Shown: piece by piece, positions 7,442 through 16,230 of the stretch | How positions within the stretch are numbered: the first letter of the stretch is position 1 | How the letters are laid out: each line of letters starts with the position of its first letter | NCBI RefSeq assembly: GCF_003993775.1 | Contig: NZ_RJRZ01000008.1 | Span: forward strand, 62,001 to 126,000 | Length of the DNA stretch: 64,000 bases | Direction of reading: 5' to 3' | Origin: Frigidibacter oleivorans | Lineage (GTDB): Bacteria; Pseudomonadota; Alphaproteobacteria; Rhodobacterales; Rhodobacteraceae | Made by a program: the position numbers and the translations under genes | The notes under the pieces: model-generated | What the model saw: the letters and a program-made list of their open reading frames with translations, nothing else | The model's database searches: none | What the model was told of the DNA's origin: nothing

Positions 7442-8776
7442 ATGCAGGTCACCGAGACCCTGAATGACGGCCTGAAGCGCGGCTACACGATCACGCTCAC
7501 CGCCGCCGAGCTGGACGCGAAGGTCAGCGAGAAACTCGTCGAGGCGCAGCCCGAGATCGAGATGAAGGGCTTTCGCAAGGGCAAGGTGCCGATGCCGATC
7601 CTGCGCAAGCAGTTCGGCCAGCGTCTTCTGGGCGAGGCGATGCAGGACGCCATCGACGGCGCGATGAAGGACCATTTCGACAAGACCGGCGACCGCCCGG
7701 CCATGCAGCCCAAGGTCGAGATGCAGGGCGGCGACGCGTGGAAGGAAGGCGATGACGTGGTCGTGTCGCTGTCCTACGACGCGCTGCCCGACATCCCGGA
7801 TTTCGACGCCAGCGGCCTGACGCTGGAACGTCTGGTGGTGAAGGCCGACGAGGCCGCGGTGACCGAGGCGCTGGAAAACCTCGCCAAGTCGGCGCAGTCC
7901 TTCGAGGATCGCAAGAAGGGCTCGAAGGCGAAGGAGGGCGATCAGGTGGTGATCGACTTCCTCGGCAAGGTCGATGGCGAGGCCTTCGAGGGCGGCGCGG
8001 CCGAGGATTACCCGCTGGTGCTGGGCTCGGGCTCGTTCATCCCCGGCTTCGAGGATCAGCTGACCGGCGCCAAGGAAGGTGACGAGGTCGAGGTGAAGGT
8101 GACCTTCCCGGCCGAATACGGTGCCGCGCATCTGGCCGGCAAGGATGCCGTCTTCGAATGCAAGGTGAAGGCGGTGAAGGCGCCGAAGGCGGCGGAGCTC
8201 GACGACGAGCTGGCCAAGAAGTTCGGTGCCGAGGATCTGGACGGGCTGAAGGCGCAGATCGCCCAGCGTCTGGAGGCCGAATTCGCCGGCGCCGCCCGCG
8301 CGGTGCTGAAGCGCGGCCTGCTGGACCAGCTCGACACGCAGGTGAAGTTCGACCTGCCCGAGGCGCTGGTCGATGCCGAGGCGAACCAGATCGCCCATCA
8401 GCTGTGGCACGAGGAAAATCCCGACGTGCACCATCACGACCACGGCAATATCGAGGTCAGCGACGAACATCGCCAGCTGGCCGAACGCCGGGTGCGGCTT
8501 GGCCTGCTGCTGGCCGAACTGGGCCGCAAGCAGGAGATCACCGTCACCGATGCCGAGATGACGCAGGCGGTGCTGGCGCAGGCGCGGCAATATCCGGGGC
8601 AGGAGCGCGCCTTCTTCGAGTTCGTGCAGAAGAACCCGCAGATGCAGCAGCAGCTGCGCGCGCCGATCTTCGAGGACAAGGTCGTGGATTACATCGTCGC
8701 CAATGCCCAGGTCACCGACAAGGAGATCGGCAAGGACGAGCTGCAGAAGGCCGTCGAGGCGCTCGACGAGCTCTGA
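7442..8776 (+). CDS. tig: Trigger factor (ribosome-associated chaperone/PPIase)
   Basis: A 444-residue ribosome-bound chaperone that shields nascent chains. The N-terminal ribosome-binding domain carries the family signature as [17 protein letters not shown] (about 41-57). A central FKBP-like PPIase domain includes [14 protein letters not shown], and the C-terminal helical chaperone arms follow. A His/Asp cluster VHHHDHGN at about 326-333 is an unusual insert in the arm region. AGGACGGG lies about 8 nt before the ATG. Only 25 nt separate the start from the 3' end of tRNA-Leu, so tig is probably transcribed through the tRNA gene. A terminator follows. Confidence 0.97.
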   Translation: MQVTETLNDGLKRGYTITLTAAELDAKVSEKLVEAQPEIEMKGFRKGKVPMPILRKQFGQRLLGEAMQDAIDGAMKDHFDKTGDRPAMQPKVEMQGGDAWKEGDDVVVSLSYDALPDIPDFDASGLTLERLVVKADEAAVTEALENLAKSAQSFEDRKKGSKAKEGDQVVIDFLGKVDGEAFEGGAAEDYPLVLGSGSFIPGFEDQLTGAKEGDEVEVKVTFPAEYGAAHLAGKDAVFECKVKAVKAPKAAELDDELAKKFGAEDLDGLKAQIAQRLEAEFAGAARAVLKRGLLDQLDTQVKFDLPEALVDAEANQIAHQLWHEENPDVHHHDHGNIEVSDEHRQLAERRVRLGLLLAELGRKQEITVTDAEMTQAVLAQARQYPGQERAFFEFVQKNPQMQQQLRAPIFEDKVVDYIVANAQVTDKEIGKDELQKAVEALDEL

Positions 8777-8802
8777 TCGCCGGACCACGGACGGACGAAC
8801 GG

Positions 8803-8825
8803 GGGCCGCCTTCGGGCGGCCCTTT
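8803..8825 (+). terminator. Intrinsic terminator of tig
   Basis: Stem GGGCCGCC/GGCGGCCC with a TTCG tetraloop is followed by TTTCCGTTT, 26 nt after the tig stop. Confidence 0.8.
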
Positions 8826-8945
8826 CCGTTTGGCGCGGGTCCGCCGGCCCGGCAAGGACCCGCCGCCCCCCATCGCCGCCACGGAACAACGCCGGGGCAG
8901 GGGGGTTCGGGCCAACACGTCGTGACAGCGAGCGAGGAGACATCC

Positions 8946-9644
8946 ATGCGACACGCATCCCTGCGCCTGATCCGGCGCGCCGAGCCCCATGCCGCCGAGC
9001 CCCATTCGGCCGACACCGCCACCATCCCGGCGCCCGAGCCCGCCGGGGGCGGGCTGCTGCGGCTGCCGGCACCTGCCGCCGAACGGGCAGACGATTGCCG
9101 GATCGCCCGCGCGCGCGAAACCGCGACCGCCGCGCATCTGGGGCAGGACCGCAAGGGCGCCGCGCACCGGCCCTTCCTCGATCACCTGGCCGAGGTGGCG
9201 GGCATGGTCGAGGGGTTCGGCGGCACGCCCGAGGCCATCGCCGCGGCCTGGCTGCATGACGTGCTGGAAAAGGCCCATGTCATGACCGGGGCCGAGCTGG
9301 CCGAATGTTTCGGCACCCCCCTCGCCGCGGTAGTGGAGGAGCTGACCGATCCGCCCGGGCTGACCCAGGCCGAGCGCGACCATCATCAGGTCGAGGTGGC
9401 GGGGCAGCTGTCGCCGGCGGCGGCGCTGGTGAAGATCTGCGACAAGATTTCCAACCTGCGGGCATTGGCCGAGGACCCGCCCGCGGACTGGACCCGCGAG
9501 GATCTGCTGCGCCATGCCGAGGTGGCGGCCGATGTCGTGGGCCGGCTGCCCGAGGCGGCGGATGTCGCGCGCCCGGCCTTCCGCCAGGTGCTGGGCGACC
9601 TGCGCCGGCTGGCGCTGATCCGGGGTGTGCGCGCGGCGGGCTGA
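8946..9644 (+). CDS. HD-domain metal-dependent hydrolase, related to small (p)ppGpp hydrolases
   Basis: A 232-residue protein with about 55 disordered N-terminal residues and then a compact HD domain. Metal ligands can be placed as His74 (HRPFLDHL), His104-Asp105 (AWLHDVLE) and Asp166 (KICDKISNL). This order and the VKICDKISNLRAL block resemble the hydrolase half of RelA/SpoT and MESH1-like small alarmone hydrolases, but the usual HDTVEDT motif is HDVLEKA here, so the second acidic pair is altered. AGGAG precedes the chosen ATG; a longer frame upstream overlaps the tig terminator and is rejected. Function as an alarmone hydrolase is an inference. Confidence 0.78.
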   Translation: MRHASLRLIRRAEPHAAEPHSADTATIPAPEPAGGGLLRLPAPAAERADDCRIARARETATAAHLGQDRKGAAHRPFLDHLAEVAGMVEGFGGTPEAIAAAWLHDVLEKAHVMTGAELAECFGTPLAAVVEELTDPPGLTQAERDHHQVEVAGQLSPAAALVKICDKISNLRALAEDPPADWTREDLLRHAEVAADVVGRLPEAADVARPAFRQVLGDLRRLALIRGVRAAG

Positions 9645-9666
9645 GCCCGGCCCGCGCCATGCGAAA

Positions 9667-9700
9667 GGGCCGCGCCGGTTGCCCCGGCGCGGCCCTTCTT
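9667..9700. terminator. Bidirectional terminator between the HD gene and rplI
   Basis: A 12-bp perfect stem GGGCCGCGCCGG/CCGGCGCGGCCC with loop TTGCC is flanked by AAA on the left and TTCTTT on the right, so it can end transcripts from both converging genes. Confidence 0.85.
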
Positions 9701-9734
9701 TATCTGCGCTGCGCCGCGCGGGCGGCGCTGCGGA

Positions 9735-10304
9735 TCACTCGTCCTCGCCCGCGGCGCCGATCTCGTCGAACAGCTCCGCGATCTCGAATTCCGCCGCGGC
9801 CTCGGCCTCGGCCGCCAGTTCCTGGATCGACTTGCCCGAAGCCTGCAGTTCGGCCTCTTCGTTCGACCGGGCGACGTTCAGCCGGATCGTGGCCGACACC
9901 TCGGGGTGCAGGATGACCGAGGCCTCGTGCAGGCCCAGATCCTTGATCGGCTTGGCCAGCGCGATCTGCTTGCGGTCCACGGTAAAGCCCGCGGCGGTTG
10001 CGGCATCGGCCGCGTCGCGCGGCGTCACCGAGCCGTACAGCGCGCCCGAATCCGAGGCGGAGCGGATGACCACGAAGGTCTGGCCGTCCAGCTTGTCGGC
10101 CATCGCCGCGGCTTCCTTCTTGGTCTCGAGGTTGTTCGCCTCGAGCTGGGCCTTGCGGGCCTCGAAGGATTTGATGTTGGCATCGTTGGCACGCAGCGCC
10201 TTGCCCTGCGGCAAGAGGAAGTTGCGGGCATAGCCGTCACGCACGTTGACGACCTCGCCCATCTGGCCGAGCTTGGCCACACGCTCCAGAAGGATGACTT
10301 GCAT
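9735..10304 (-). CDS. rplI: 50S ribosomal protein L9
   Basis: A 189-residue L9. The N-terminal rRNA-binding domain has [19 protein letters not shown] and the conserved [15 protein letters not shown], followed by the connecting helix and C-terminal domain. It is about 40 residues longer than the typical 150; the extra tail is acidic ([16 protein letters not shown] and EDE at the end), as seen in relatives of this family of bacteria. TAAGGAGAGAGGACA supplies a strong ribosome site. Last gene of the rpsF-rpsR-rplI operon. Confidence 0.98.
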   Translation of the reverse strand: MQVILLERVAKLGQMGEVVNVRDGYARNFLLPQGKALRANDANIKSFEARKAQLEANNLETKKEAAAMADKLDGQTFVVIRSASDSGALYGSVTPRDAADAATAAGFTVDRKQIALAKPIKDLGLHEASVILHPEVSATIRLNVARSNEEAELQASGKSIQELAAEAEAAAEFEIAELFDEIGAAGEDE

Positions 10305-10316
10305 TGTCCTCTCTCC

Positions 10317-10544
10317 TTACTTCACGGCATAGGGAAGCAGGGCGAGGAAGCGGGCGCGCTTGATGGCGCGCGCGAGTTCACGCTGCTTCTTGGCCGAGAC
10401 GGCGGTGATCCGGGCGGGGACGATCTTGCCGCGCTCGCTGATATAGCGCTGCAGCAGGCGGACGTCCTTGTAGTCGATCTTCGGCGCGTTGTCGCCCGAG
10501 AACGGGCAGACCTTGCGGCGGCGGAAAAACGGTTTGGCTGCCAT
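10317..10544 (-). CDS. rpsR: 30S ribosomal protein S18
   Basis: A 75-residue S18. The first part reads [17 protein letters not shown], followed by [19 protein letters not shown] and the conserved C-terminal [21 protein letters not shown]. It binds next to S6 on the platform of the 30S subunit. It lies 28 nt after rpsF and 12 nt before rplI, all on the minus strand, and has the standard length. Confidence 0.98.
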   Translation of the reverse strand: MAAKPFFRRRKVCPFSGDNAPKIDYKDVRLLQRYISERGKIVPARITAVSAKKQRELARAIKRARFLALLPYAVK

Positions 10545-10572
10545 GATCTATGGTCCTTTCTTCAGGCTCTGA

Positions 10573-11037
10573 TCAACGACGGAAGCCGCCGCGGTCGCCG
10601 CGGTCGCCCCCACGGTCGCCGCCGCGGTCACCCCGGTCGCCCCGGTCGCCGCGATCCCCGCGGTCGCCGCCGCGGTCCCCACGGTCGCCGCGGTCCCCGC
10701 GATCGCCCCGCTCGTCGCGGCGCTGCATCTGCACCGACGGACCCTCGTCATGCGCCTCGACCTTCACGGTCAGCACGCGCATCACGTCGTCATGCAGGCG
10801 GGCAAGACGCTCCATCTCCAGCACGGCGGCGGCGGGCGCATCCGTGCGCAGATAGGCGTAGTGGCCCTTGCGGTTCTTGTTGATCTTGTAGGCCATCGTC
10901 TTCACGCCCCAGTATTCGGAGCCGACGACCGTGCCGCCATTGTCGGCGAGAACGGTCGAGAAGTGTTCGACAAGGCCTTCGGCCTGCGCGTTGGACAGGT
11001 CCTGACGCGCGATGAGGACATGCTCGTAAAGCGGCAT
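10573..11037 (-). CDS. rpsF: 30S ribosomal protein S6 with GDR-repeat tail
   Basis: A 154-residue S6. Residues 1-105 hold the ferredoxin-like S6 fold ([46 protein letters not shown]). Residues 111-154 are almost wholly GDR/GGDR units, twelve in all, encoded by a near-perfect short tandem repeat at 10576-10707. S6 tails vary widely and are acidic and Glu-modified in E. coli; here the tail is balanced Arg/Asp. CAGGAGATTGC gives the ribosome site and fixes the start; longer in-frame extension upstream has none. First gene of its operon. Confidence 0.97.
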   Translation of the reverse strand: MPLYEHVLIARQDLSNAQAEGLVEHFSTVLADNGGTVVGSEYWGVKTMAYKINKNRKGHYAYLRTDAPAAAVLEMERLARLHDDVMRVLTVKVEAHDEGPSVQMQRRDERGDRGDRGDRGDRGGDRGDRGDRGDRGDRGGDRGGDRGDRGGFRR

Positions 11038-11137
11038 GCAATCTCCTGTTGTCTCGGGCGGCTTCATCGGCGGGACCAGACCTTCCGCGCCCCGCCTCGA
11101 GGGGCTCGCCGGTTTCGCAGATGCGGAAGGATGGGGC

Positions 11138-11165
11138 CTTATACACGGATCGCGCCGGGGCGCAA
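11138..11165 (-). promoter_or_regulatory. Promoter of rpsF-rpsR-rplI
   Basis: On the minus strand TTGCGC (11160-11165) and TATAAG (11138-11143) are spaced 16 nt, about 100 bp before the rpsF start, which leaves room for an untranslated leader of roughly 95 nt. Confidence 0.6.
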
Positions 11166-11304
11166 GCGCGGCTTGGCCGGGCCGGGCGAAAGCGGGGCCG
11201 ACCGTGCAGGACCGCACAGGATTTGTTGGCGCCTGTCGAATTGTGAAGGGTCGCCGCGACAGGCACCTTGCCCGCGCAAACCGCCCTGTTCAACGGAGTT
11301 CCCG

Positions 11305-11883
11305 ATGAAGCCCAGCCTGACCGCCCTCGTCCTCGCCTCCACCGCCCTCGTCACCCCGGCCTTCGCCGCGCCCGAGGCCTATACGCTCGATCCCAGCCAC
11401 AGCCAGATCGTGTTCAGCTACAACCATCTCGGCTTTTCGACCGGGACCGGCATGTTCTCGGGCTTCGAGGGCCAGATCCAGTTCGACCAGGAAGACCCGG
11501 CCGCCTCGTCGGTCACCGTGTCCTTCCCGGTGCGCAGCATGCTGACCGGCTGGCAGGAGCGGTTCGACCACTTCATGTCGCCCGACTTCTTCGACGCGTC
11601 GGAGGACGAGATGGTCACCTTCACCTCGACCTCCATCGAGGTCACGGGCGAGACGACGGCGCTGATCACCGGCGACCTGACGCTGAACGGCGTCACCAAA
11701 CCGGTCGTGCTGGAGGCGACGCTGAACCAGATCGGCGATCACCCGATGGAGGGCAAGCCCTGGGCCGGCTTCGATGCCACCACCACGCTGATCCGGTCGG
11801 ATTATAACCTCGGCCTGTTCGCGCCCTATGTGTCGGACGAGGTGACGGTGCAGATCTCGGTCGAGGCGATGAAGGCCGAATAA
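11305..11883 (+). CDS. yceI: Periplasmic YceI-family lipid-binding protein
   Basis: A 192-residue exported protein with a clear signal peptide (residues 1-21, ending TPAFA). The mature part is a complete YceI lipocalin-like barrel, starting YTLDPSHSQIVFSYNHLGFS and including the usual LTLNGVTKPVVLEATLN strand pair. The family binds long isoprenoids or amide lipids in the periplasm. ACGGAG is spaced correctly before the ATG. It faces a gene encoding a cytochrome b561 fused to a second YceI domain, which suggests the two act together. Confidence 0.93.
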   Translation: MKPSLTALVLASTALVTPAFAAPEAYTLDPSHSQIVFSYNHLGFSTGTGMFSGFEGQIQFDQEDPAASSVTVSFPVRSMLTGWQERFDHFMSPDFFDASEDEMVTFTSTSIEVTGETTALITGDLTLNGVTKPVVLEATLNQIGDHPMEGKPWAGFDATTTLIRSDYNLGLFAPYVSDEVTVQISVEAMKAE

Positions 11884-11910
11884 GCCGCGCCAGCCGCCGG
11901 AACATGGAAA

Positions 11911-11941
11911 GGGCCGCCCTTGACGGGGCGGCCCTTTTTTT
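11911..11941 (+). terminator. Intrinsic terminator of yceI
   Basis: Stem GGGCCGCCC/GGGCGGCCC, loop TTGACG and seven T residues, 27 nt after the yceI stop. It also insulates the converging b561-YceI gene. Confidence 0.9.
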
Positions 11942-11980
11942 GCGGCTGTCGTCCGGTCGCGTCTGGCAGTCGCGGGTCGG

Positions 11981-13186
11981 TCAGTTCCGGGTGGCGGTCA
12001 GCGCCACATCGACCTGGGTGACGAAGCCCACCGTCCGTTCGTCGTCATAGCCCGATCCCATGCCATAGTCCCGCCGGTCGATGGCGGCGCTGCCGGTCAT
12101 CCGCGCCGTGTCGCCCTCGATCGCCAGCGTGAAGGGCAGGGTCAGCGGCCGTTCGAGGCCGCGCATCTCCAGCGTGCCGGTGGCGACGTGGCCCTCGGCC
12201 GCGGGCGCGATCTCGCCGCGGAAGACGGCGGTCGGGAAGGCGCCGGCATTCAGGAAGTCGGGTCCGAGCGCCTGTTCGGCGGTCGATCCCATCGACAGGC
12301 TCGCCAGCCGGATCGTCACCGTCACGTTGCCGGTGCCCGTCGCCTCGTCATAGCGGATGTCGGCGGTCCAGTCGGTGAAACTGCCGGTCAGCGCCTTGCC
12401 CATCCGGCTGAGCGAGATGCCGAGGCTGCCTTCCGTCACCGTCCAGACGGGGGCGGTGCTTTCGGTCGCGGGGGCGGGGTCGGCGGCGGCCTGCTGCGCC
12501 GGAACGCCCGCCTCCGCCTCTGCGGCGCGGTCCAGCGCGGCGGGTCCGACCGCCGCCGCCCAGACCAGCAGCGCCAGCCCAAAGGCTGCGATCCCGCCAT
12601 GCCCGCCGCCGCCGGTTCCCGCGGCCCGGCCGCTGACCATCCGCGACAGCGTGCCGTCGCGGTCGATGACCGCGTGTTTCAGCGCACCCGCCACATGCAG
12701 GGCCACCGCCCCCACCAGCACCGGAACCGCGGCGCGGTGGATGGCCTCGGCCACCTCGGCCACGCGCTCGGACTGCGGCACGAAGGGCAGGGCCTGGCCG
12801 AAGGGCCACAGGATCGGCGCATAGCCGGTCAGGGCCGAATGCTGCACCCAGCCCGACAGCGGCATCACCAGCATCGCGCCATAGAGCGCCCAGTGCACCG
12901 CGCCGGCCGCCAGCACCTCCAGCCGCCGGTCGGGATGGACCGGCGCGGGGCGGGGCTGGGCCAGCGCCCAGAGGATCCGCGCCAGCGCCAGCAGGAAGAC
13001 GCTGACGCCGATGGTCTTGTGCAGCGAATAGACCTGCATCAGCCGCGCGACCTCGGCATCGCTGCCGGTGGGCAGCCCTTCGGCATATTGGCCGAGCGCG
13101 AAGGCCGTGGCGATGAACAGCGCGACGAGCCAGTGGAAGCTGCGGGCGACGAGCCCGTAGCGGGTGGCGGTATTGGCAAGGGCCAT
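11981..13186 (-). CDS. Cytochrome b561-YceI fusion protein
   Basis: A 401-residue two-part protein. Residues 1-190 are a four-helix prokaryotic cytochrome b561 with candidate heme-ligand histidines at 18, 56, 150 and 164. A fifth membrane helix (about 199-215) and a Pro/Ala linker lead to a YceI domain (about 248-401; WTVTEGSLGISLSRMGKALTGSF at its start). The layout puts the YceI barrel in the periplasm, tethered to a membrane electron carrier. The family role of b561 is quinol oxidation or electron transfer to periplasmic acceptors; a redox job on an isoprenoid bound by YceI is inference. An upstream GTG/ATG extension lacks a ribosome site and homology. Confidence 0.88.
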   Translation of the reverse strand: MALANTATRYGLVARSFHWLVALFIATAFALGQYAEGLPTGSDAEVARLMQVYSLHKTIGVSVFLLALARILWALAQPRPAPVHPDRRLEVLAAGAVHWALYGAMLVMPLSGWVQHSALTGYAPILWPFGQALPFVPQSERVAEVAEAIHRAAVPVLVGAVALHVAGALKHAVIDRDGTLSRMVSGRAAGTGGGGHGGIAAFGLALLVWAAAVGPAALDRAAEAEAGVPAQQAAADPAPATESTAPVWTVTEGSLGISLSRMGKALTGSFTDWTADIRYDEATGTGNVTVTIRLASLSMGSTAEQALGPDFLNAGAFPTAVFRGEIAPAAEGHVATGTLEMRGLERPLTLPFTLAIEGDTARMTGSAAIDRRDYGMGSGYDDERTVGFVTQVDVALTATRN

Positions 13187-13454
13187 GGGCGATCCCCGGA
13201 TGAACGACACGGGCCGCACTTTATCCGCCACGCCATCGCCTGCCCATGCGGCAGCGGTCACAGCCTCTGTGCGGCAGTGCAGCGACGGCAGGGCCCCTGC
13301 GCCGGATCGCGCCCCGCCCGATCCGGGATCGCGGGCAGTTGTGAAACACGCCTGCTTTCGCTAGGACAGCCCACATCACGCAAAGCGGCCTTGCGGGCGA
13401 TACGGGCGGTGACAGCCCGGCAGTCCGGACCCGGGGCCACGGAGGAGAGCGAGC

Positions 13455-14396
13455 ATGACCAGGGCCTTCCTTTTCCCCGGACAGGGGGTGCAGACGATCG
13501 GCATGGGCCGGGCGCTGGCGGAGAGCTATCCCGCGGCGCGCGCGGTTTTCGACGAGGTCGACGCGGCGCTCGGCCAGAACCTGTCGGGGCTGATCTGGGA
13601 TGGCGAGATCGAGACGCTGACCCTGACCGAGAACACCCAGCCCGCGGTGATGGCGACCTCGATCGCCGCCATGCGCGCGCTGGAGGCCGAGGGGGTCGCG
13701 GTGACCGAGGCGGCCTTCGTCGCCGGCCATTCGCTGGGGGAATATTCCGCGCTCTGCGCCACCGGCGCGATCAGCCTGTCCGACACCGCGCGGCTGCTGC
13801 GCCTGCGCGGCCGCGCGATGCAGGAGGCGGTGCCGGTGGGCGCCGGCACGATGGCGGCGCTGGTGGGCGTCGATTTCGCCACGGCCGACGAAATCGCGCT
13901 GGAATCGGTGGCGCAGGGGCCGGGGGGCGAACTGTGCCGCGCCGCCAATGACAACGACCCGATGCAGGTGGTGATCTCGGGCCATACCACGGCGGTGGAG
14001 CGCGCGCTGGACATCGCCAAGGCGCATGGGGCGAAACGCGCGATCCTGCTGCCGGTCTCGGCCCCGTTCCACTGCCCGCTGATGCAGCCCGCCGCCGAGG
14101 CGATGGCCGCCGCGCTGGCCAATGTGGCCATCGCCGTGCCCTCGGTGCCCCTGGTGCCGAACGTGCTGGCCCGCGCCGTCACCGATCCCGAAACCATCCG
14201 CGACCTGCTGGTGCGGCAGGTGACCGGCTCGGTCCGCTGGCGCGAGAGCGTGGCCTTCATGGCCGCCGAGGGCGTGACCGAATTCTGGGAGATCGGCCCG
14301 GGCAAGGCGCTGTCCGGCATGGTCAAGCGCATCGCCCGCGACGCGGCCACCCGCACCTTCGGCCTGCCGGACGAGGTGGCGGCGGTCCGGGGCTGA
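13455..14396 (+). CDS. fabD: Malonyl-CoA:ACP transacylase
   Basis: A 313-residue FabD, moving malonyl from CoA to acyl carrier protein to start fatty-acid elongation. The nucleophile Ser93 sits in GHSLGEYSAL and the partner His206 in APFHCPLM. The N-terminus AFLFPGQGVQTIGMG and the C-terminal FWEIGPGKALSGMVKRI are standard. GGAGGAGAGC gives the ribosome site. fabG and acpP follow on the same strand but are interrupted by a DUF2726 gene on the other strand, so the usual tight fabD-fabG-acpP operon is broken. Confidence 0.97.
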   Translation: MTRAFLFPGQGVQTIGMGRALAESYPAARAVFDEVDAALGQNLSGLIWDGEIETLTLTENTQPAVMATSIAAMRALEAEGVAVTEAAFVAGHSLGEYSALCATGAISLSDTARLLRLRGRAMQEAVPVGAGTMAALVGVDFATADEIALESVAQGPGGELCRAANDNDPMQVVISGHTTAVERALDIAKAHGAKRAILLPVSAPFHCPLMQPAAEAMAAALANVAIAVPSVPLVPNVLARAVTDPETIRDLLVRQVTGSVRWRESVAFMAAEGVTEFWEIGPGKALSGMVKRIARDAATRTFGLPDEVAAVRG

Positions 14397-14406
14397 GGGG
14401 CGAACG

Positions 14407-15108
14407 CTAGCCGGTGCTCCGGCGCGGCCCGGTGGCGGCCTCGGGCCGCAGCAGGCGTTGCATCGCCTCGCGCAGGCGCGGCGGCGGCATGTCGGCCTCG
14501 ATCTCGATGAAGGCCACGCCTGCGCGGCGCAGCGCCTCGCGCTTGACGGCGTCGCGCATGAAGGCCTTCCCCTGATGGTGGCCGCTGCCCTGATACTCGA
14601 TCGCCGCGACCAGCCGGCCCCGGCGGTCGATCAGCGCGAAATCCAGTCGCTTCGAGTTGATCGAGCGATAGGCCGCATCGCGGGCCGCCGCATCCGCCGA
14701 TCCGGGGCTGGGGCGGATCAGCTCGCCCAGGCTGGTCTGCGCCATGAGGCGGTGCCCGTCGCCGAAGTCGCGGGTCGCGGCCTCCAGCACCGGCAGGTAG
14801 CGGTATTCCGAGGCGTTCAGCAACGGCACCGTTTCGAACGACACCTTCGATACGGCGTCGATCTGGTCGAGTGGGTTCGCGACATTGCGCGGCGGTGCGG
14901 CGGCGGGCCAGGGGCTGACGGTCGCCTTGTGCCGCCGGAACCCGGACCTTCGCGATCCGCGCCGCGTCGCCCCGCGGATCAGCAGGGGCAGCACAAGCCC
15001 CAGCACCGCCAGCAGGGCAAGCGGAAGCCAATCGGCGGAGGCGAGGCCCGAGGCGAGGCCCGAGGCGAGGCCGGAGGAGGCGGAGAAATAGGGGTTTGTC
15101 TGGAACAT
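14407..15108 (-). CDS. DUF2726 domain protein, nuclease-like
   Basis: A 233-residue protein with a short N-terminus, one membrane helix (about 28-45), a basic juxtamembrane stretch, and a DUF2726 domain in the C-terminal half. The core LDFALIDRRGRLVAAIEYQG followed by a conserved Lys-rich helix (DAVKREALRRAGV) has the D-x(n)-E-x-Q pattern of restriction-endonuclease-like folds. Residues 13-24 are three perfect GLAS units coded by a 12-bp tandem repeat at 15037-15072. The start is uncertain: an in-frame ATG at 15147 would add 13 residues, and neither has a strong ribosome site. No biochemical function is established for the family. Confidence 0.78.
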   Translation of the reverse strand: MFQTNPYFSASSGLASGLASGLASADWLPLALLAVLGLVLPLLIRGATRRGSRRSGFRRHKATVSPWPAAAPPRNVANPLDQIDAVSKVSFETVPLLNASEYRYLPVLEAATRDFGDGHRLMAQTSLGELIRPSPGSADAAARDAAYRSINSKRLDFALIDRRGRLVAAIEYQGSGHHQGKAFMRDAVKREALRRAGVAFIEIEADMPPPRLREAMQRLLRPEAATGPRRSTG

Positions 15109-15267
15109 GGCAGGTCCGAGTCGGGGCAGCGTCAGGGCTTCGCGCATGATTTCCCGCGATCTGGTCAAAAACGCGGCGATCCTGTGCCTGATGCCGACGA
15201 GTCCGGGTAGCGCGGGGCCGTCACGGCTGCTATGTGCGCCCGAAAATCGGGAACTGCGGAGGGACCC

Positions 15268-16005
15268 ATGTTCGATCTGACGGGAAAGGCGGCGCTGGTC
15301 ACCGGCGCCTCGGGGGGGATCGGTGCCGAGATCGCGCGCGCCTTGCACGGGGCGGGGGCCACGGTCGGCCTGTCCGGCACGCGCGAGGGGCCGCTGGCCG
15401 ATCTGGCGGCGGAACTGGGCGAGCGGGCGCATGTGCTGCCCTGCAACCTCGCGGTGCCGGAGGAGGTCGAGGCGCTGATCGGCCGGGCCACGGCAGCGAT
15501 GGGCGCGGTCGACATCCTCGTCAACAATGCCGGCATCACCCGCGACGGGCTGATGCTGCGCATGTCGGACGAGGACTGGGCGGCGGTGATCGACGTCAAC
15601 CTGACCGCGACCTTCCGGCTGACCCGCGCCGCGCTGCGCGGCATGATGAAATCCCGCTGGGGCCGGATCATCAGTATCACCTCGGTCGTGGGGGCCGAGG
15701 GCAATCCGGGCCAGGCCAACTATGCCGCCGCCAAGGCCGGCGTCACCGCGCTGAGCAAGAGCCTCGCCAAGGAGGTGGCCAGCCGCGGCGTGACGGTGAA
15801 CTGCGTGGCGCCGGGCTTCATCGCCACCGCGATGACCGACAAGCTGAACGAGGAACAGAAGGGCCGGATCCTGTCCGAGGTGCCGGCGGGCCGCATGGGT
15901 CTGCCGGCCGAGGTCGGGGCCTCGGTGCTCTATCTCGCCAGCCCCGAGGCCGCCTATGTGACGGGCGCCACGCTGCATGTGAACGGCGGCATGTGGATGA
16001 CCTGA
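15268..16005 (+). CDS. fabG: 3-oxoacyl-[ACP] reductase
   Basis: A 245-residue NADPH-dependent reductase of fatty-acid elongation. TGASGGIG is at 12-19, NNAG at 86-89, and the catalytic residues are Ser139, Tyr152 and Lys156. The NNAGITRDGLMLRM and C-terminal YVTGATLHVNGGMWM runs distinguish FabG from other short-chain dehydrogenases. GGAGGG lies 4-9 nt before the ATG and decides against a longer in-frame start. Its transcription unit appears separate from fabD because a convergent/divergent DUF2726 gene lies between. Confidence 0.96.
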   Translation: MFDLTGKAALVTGASGGIGAEIARALHGAGATVGLSGTREGPLADLAAELGERAHVLPCNLAVPEEVEALIGRATAAMGAVDILVNNAGITRDGLMLRMSDEDWAAVIDVNLTATFRLTRAALRGMMKSRWGRIISITSVVGAEGNPGQANYAAAKAGVTALSKSLAKEVASRGVTVNCVAPGFIATAMTDKLNEEQKGRILSEVPAGRMGLPAEVGASVLYLASPEAAYVTGATLHVNGGMWMT

Positions 16006-16069
16006 GCAGGCCGTCGCCGCTGCCGCAAGGACGCCTTGCGGACCCCCGATTCCGCACTTGCGAAAGCGG

Positions 16070-16097
16070 TTGCCTTCATAGCTTACTATGCTATAGG
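16070..16097 (+). promoter_or_regulatory. Promoter of acpP
   Basis: TTGCCT (16070-16075), a 16-nt spacer and TATAGG (16092-16097) predict a start near 16104, about 125 nt before the acpP ATG. The long leader could carry regulation, but I see no specific structure in it. Confidence 0.5.
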
Positions 16098-16230
16098 CGG
16101 CGTCAGACGAGCCCGGGGTGTCTCCGAAGGTTGCCTACCGGCAGTCGGCCGCGCCGCTGGCGTGGCAGCAACCGCTCGGAGACGGGCAAGGGACAGACAG
16201 GGCTTACGGCCCGCAGAGTGAGGACTGGAC

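Noticed and set aside
10576-10707. Tandem repeat near rpsF considered as a CRISPR or phase-variation locus
   Set aside because: The repeats are in-frame GDR codons with no spacers; they belong to the S6 tail.
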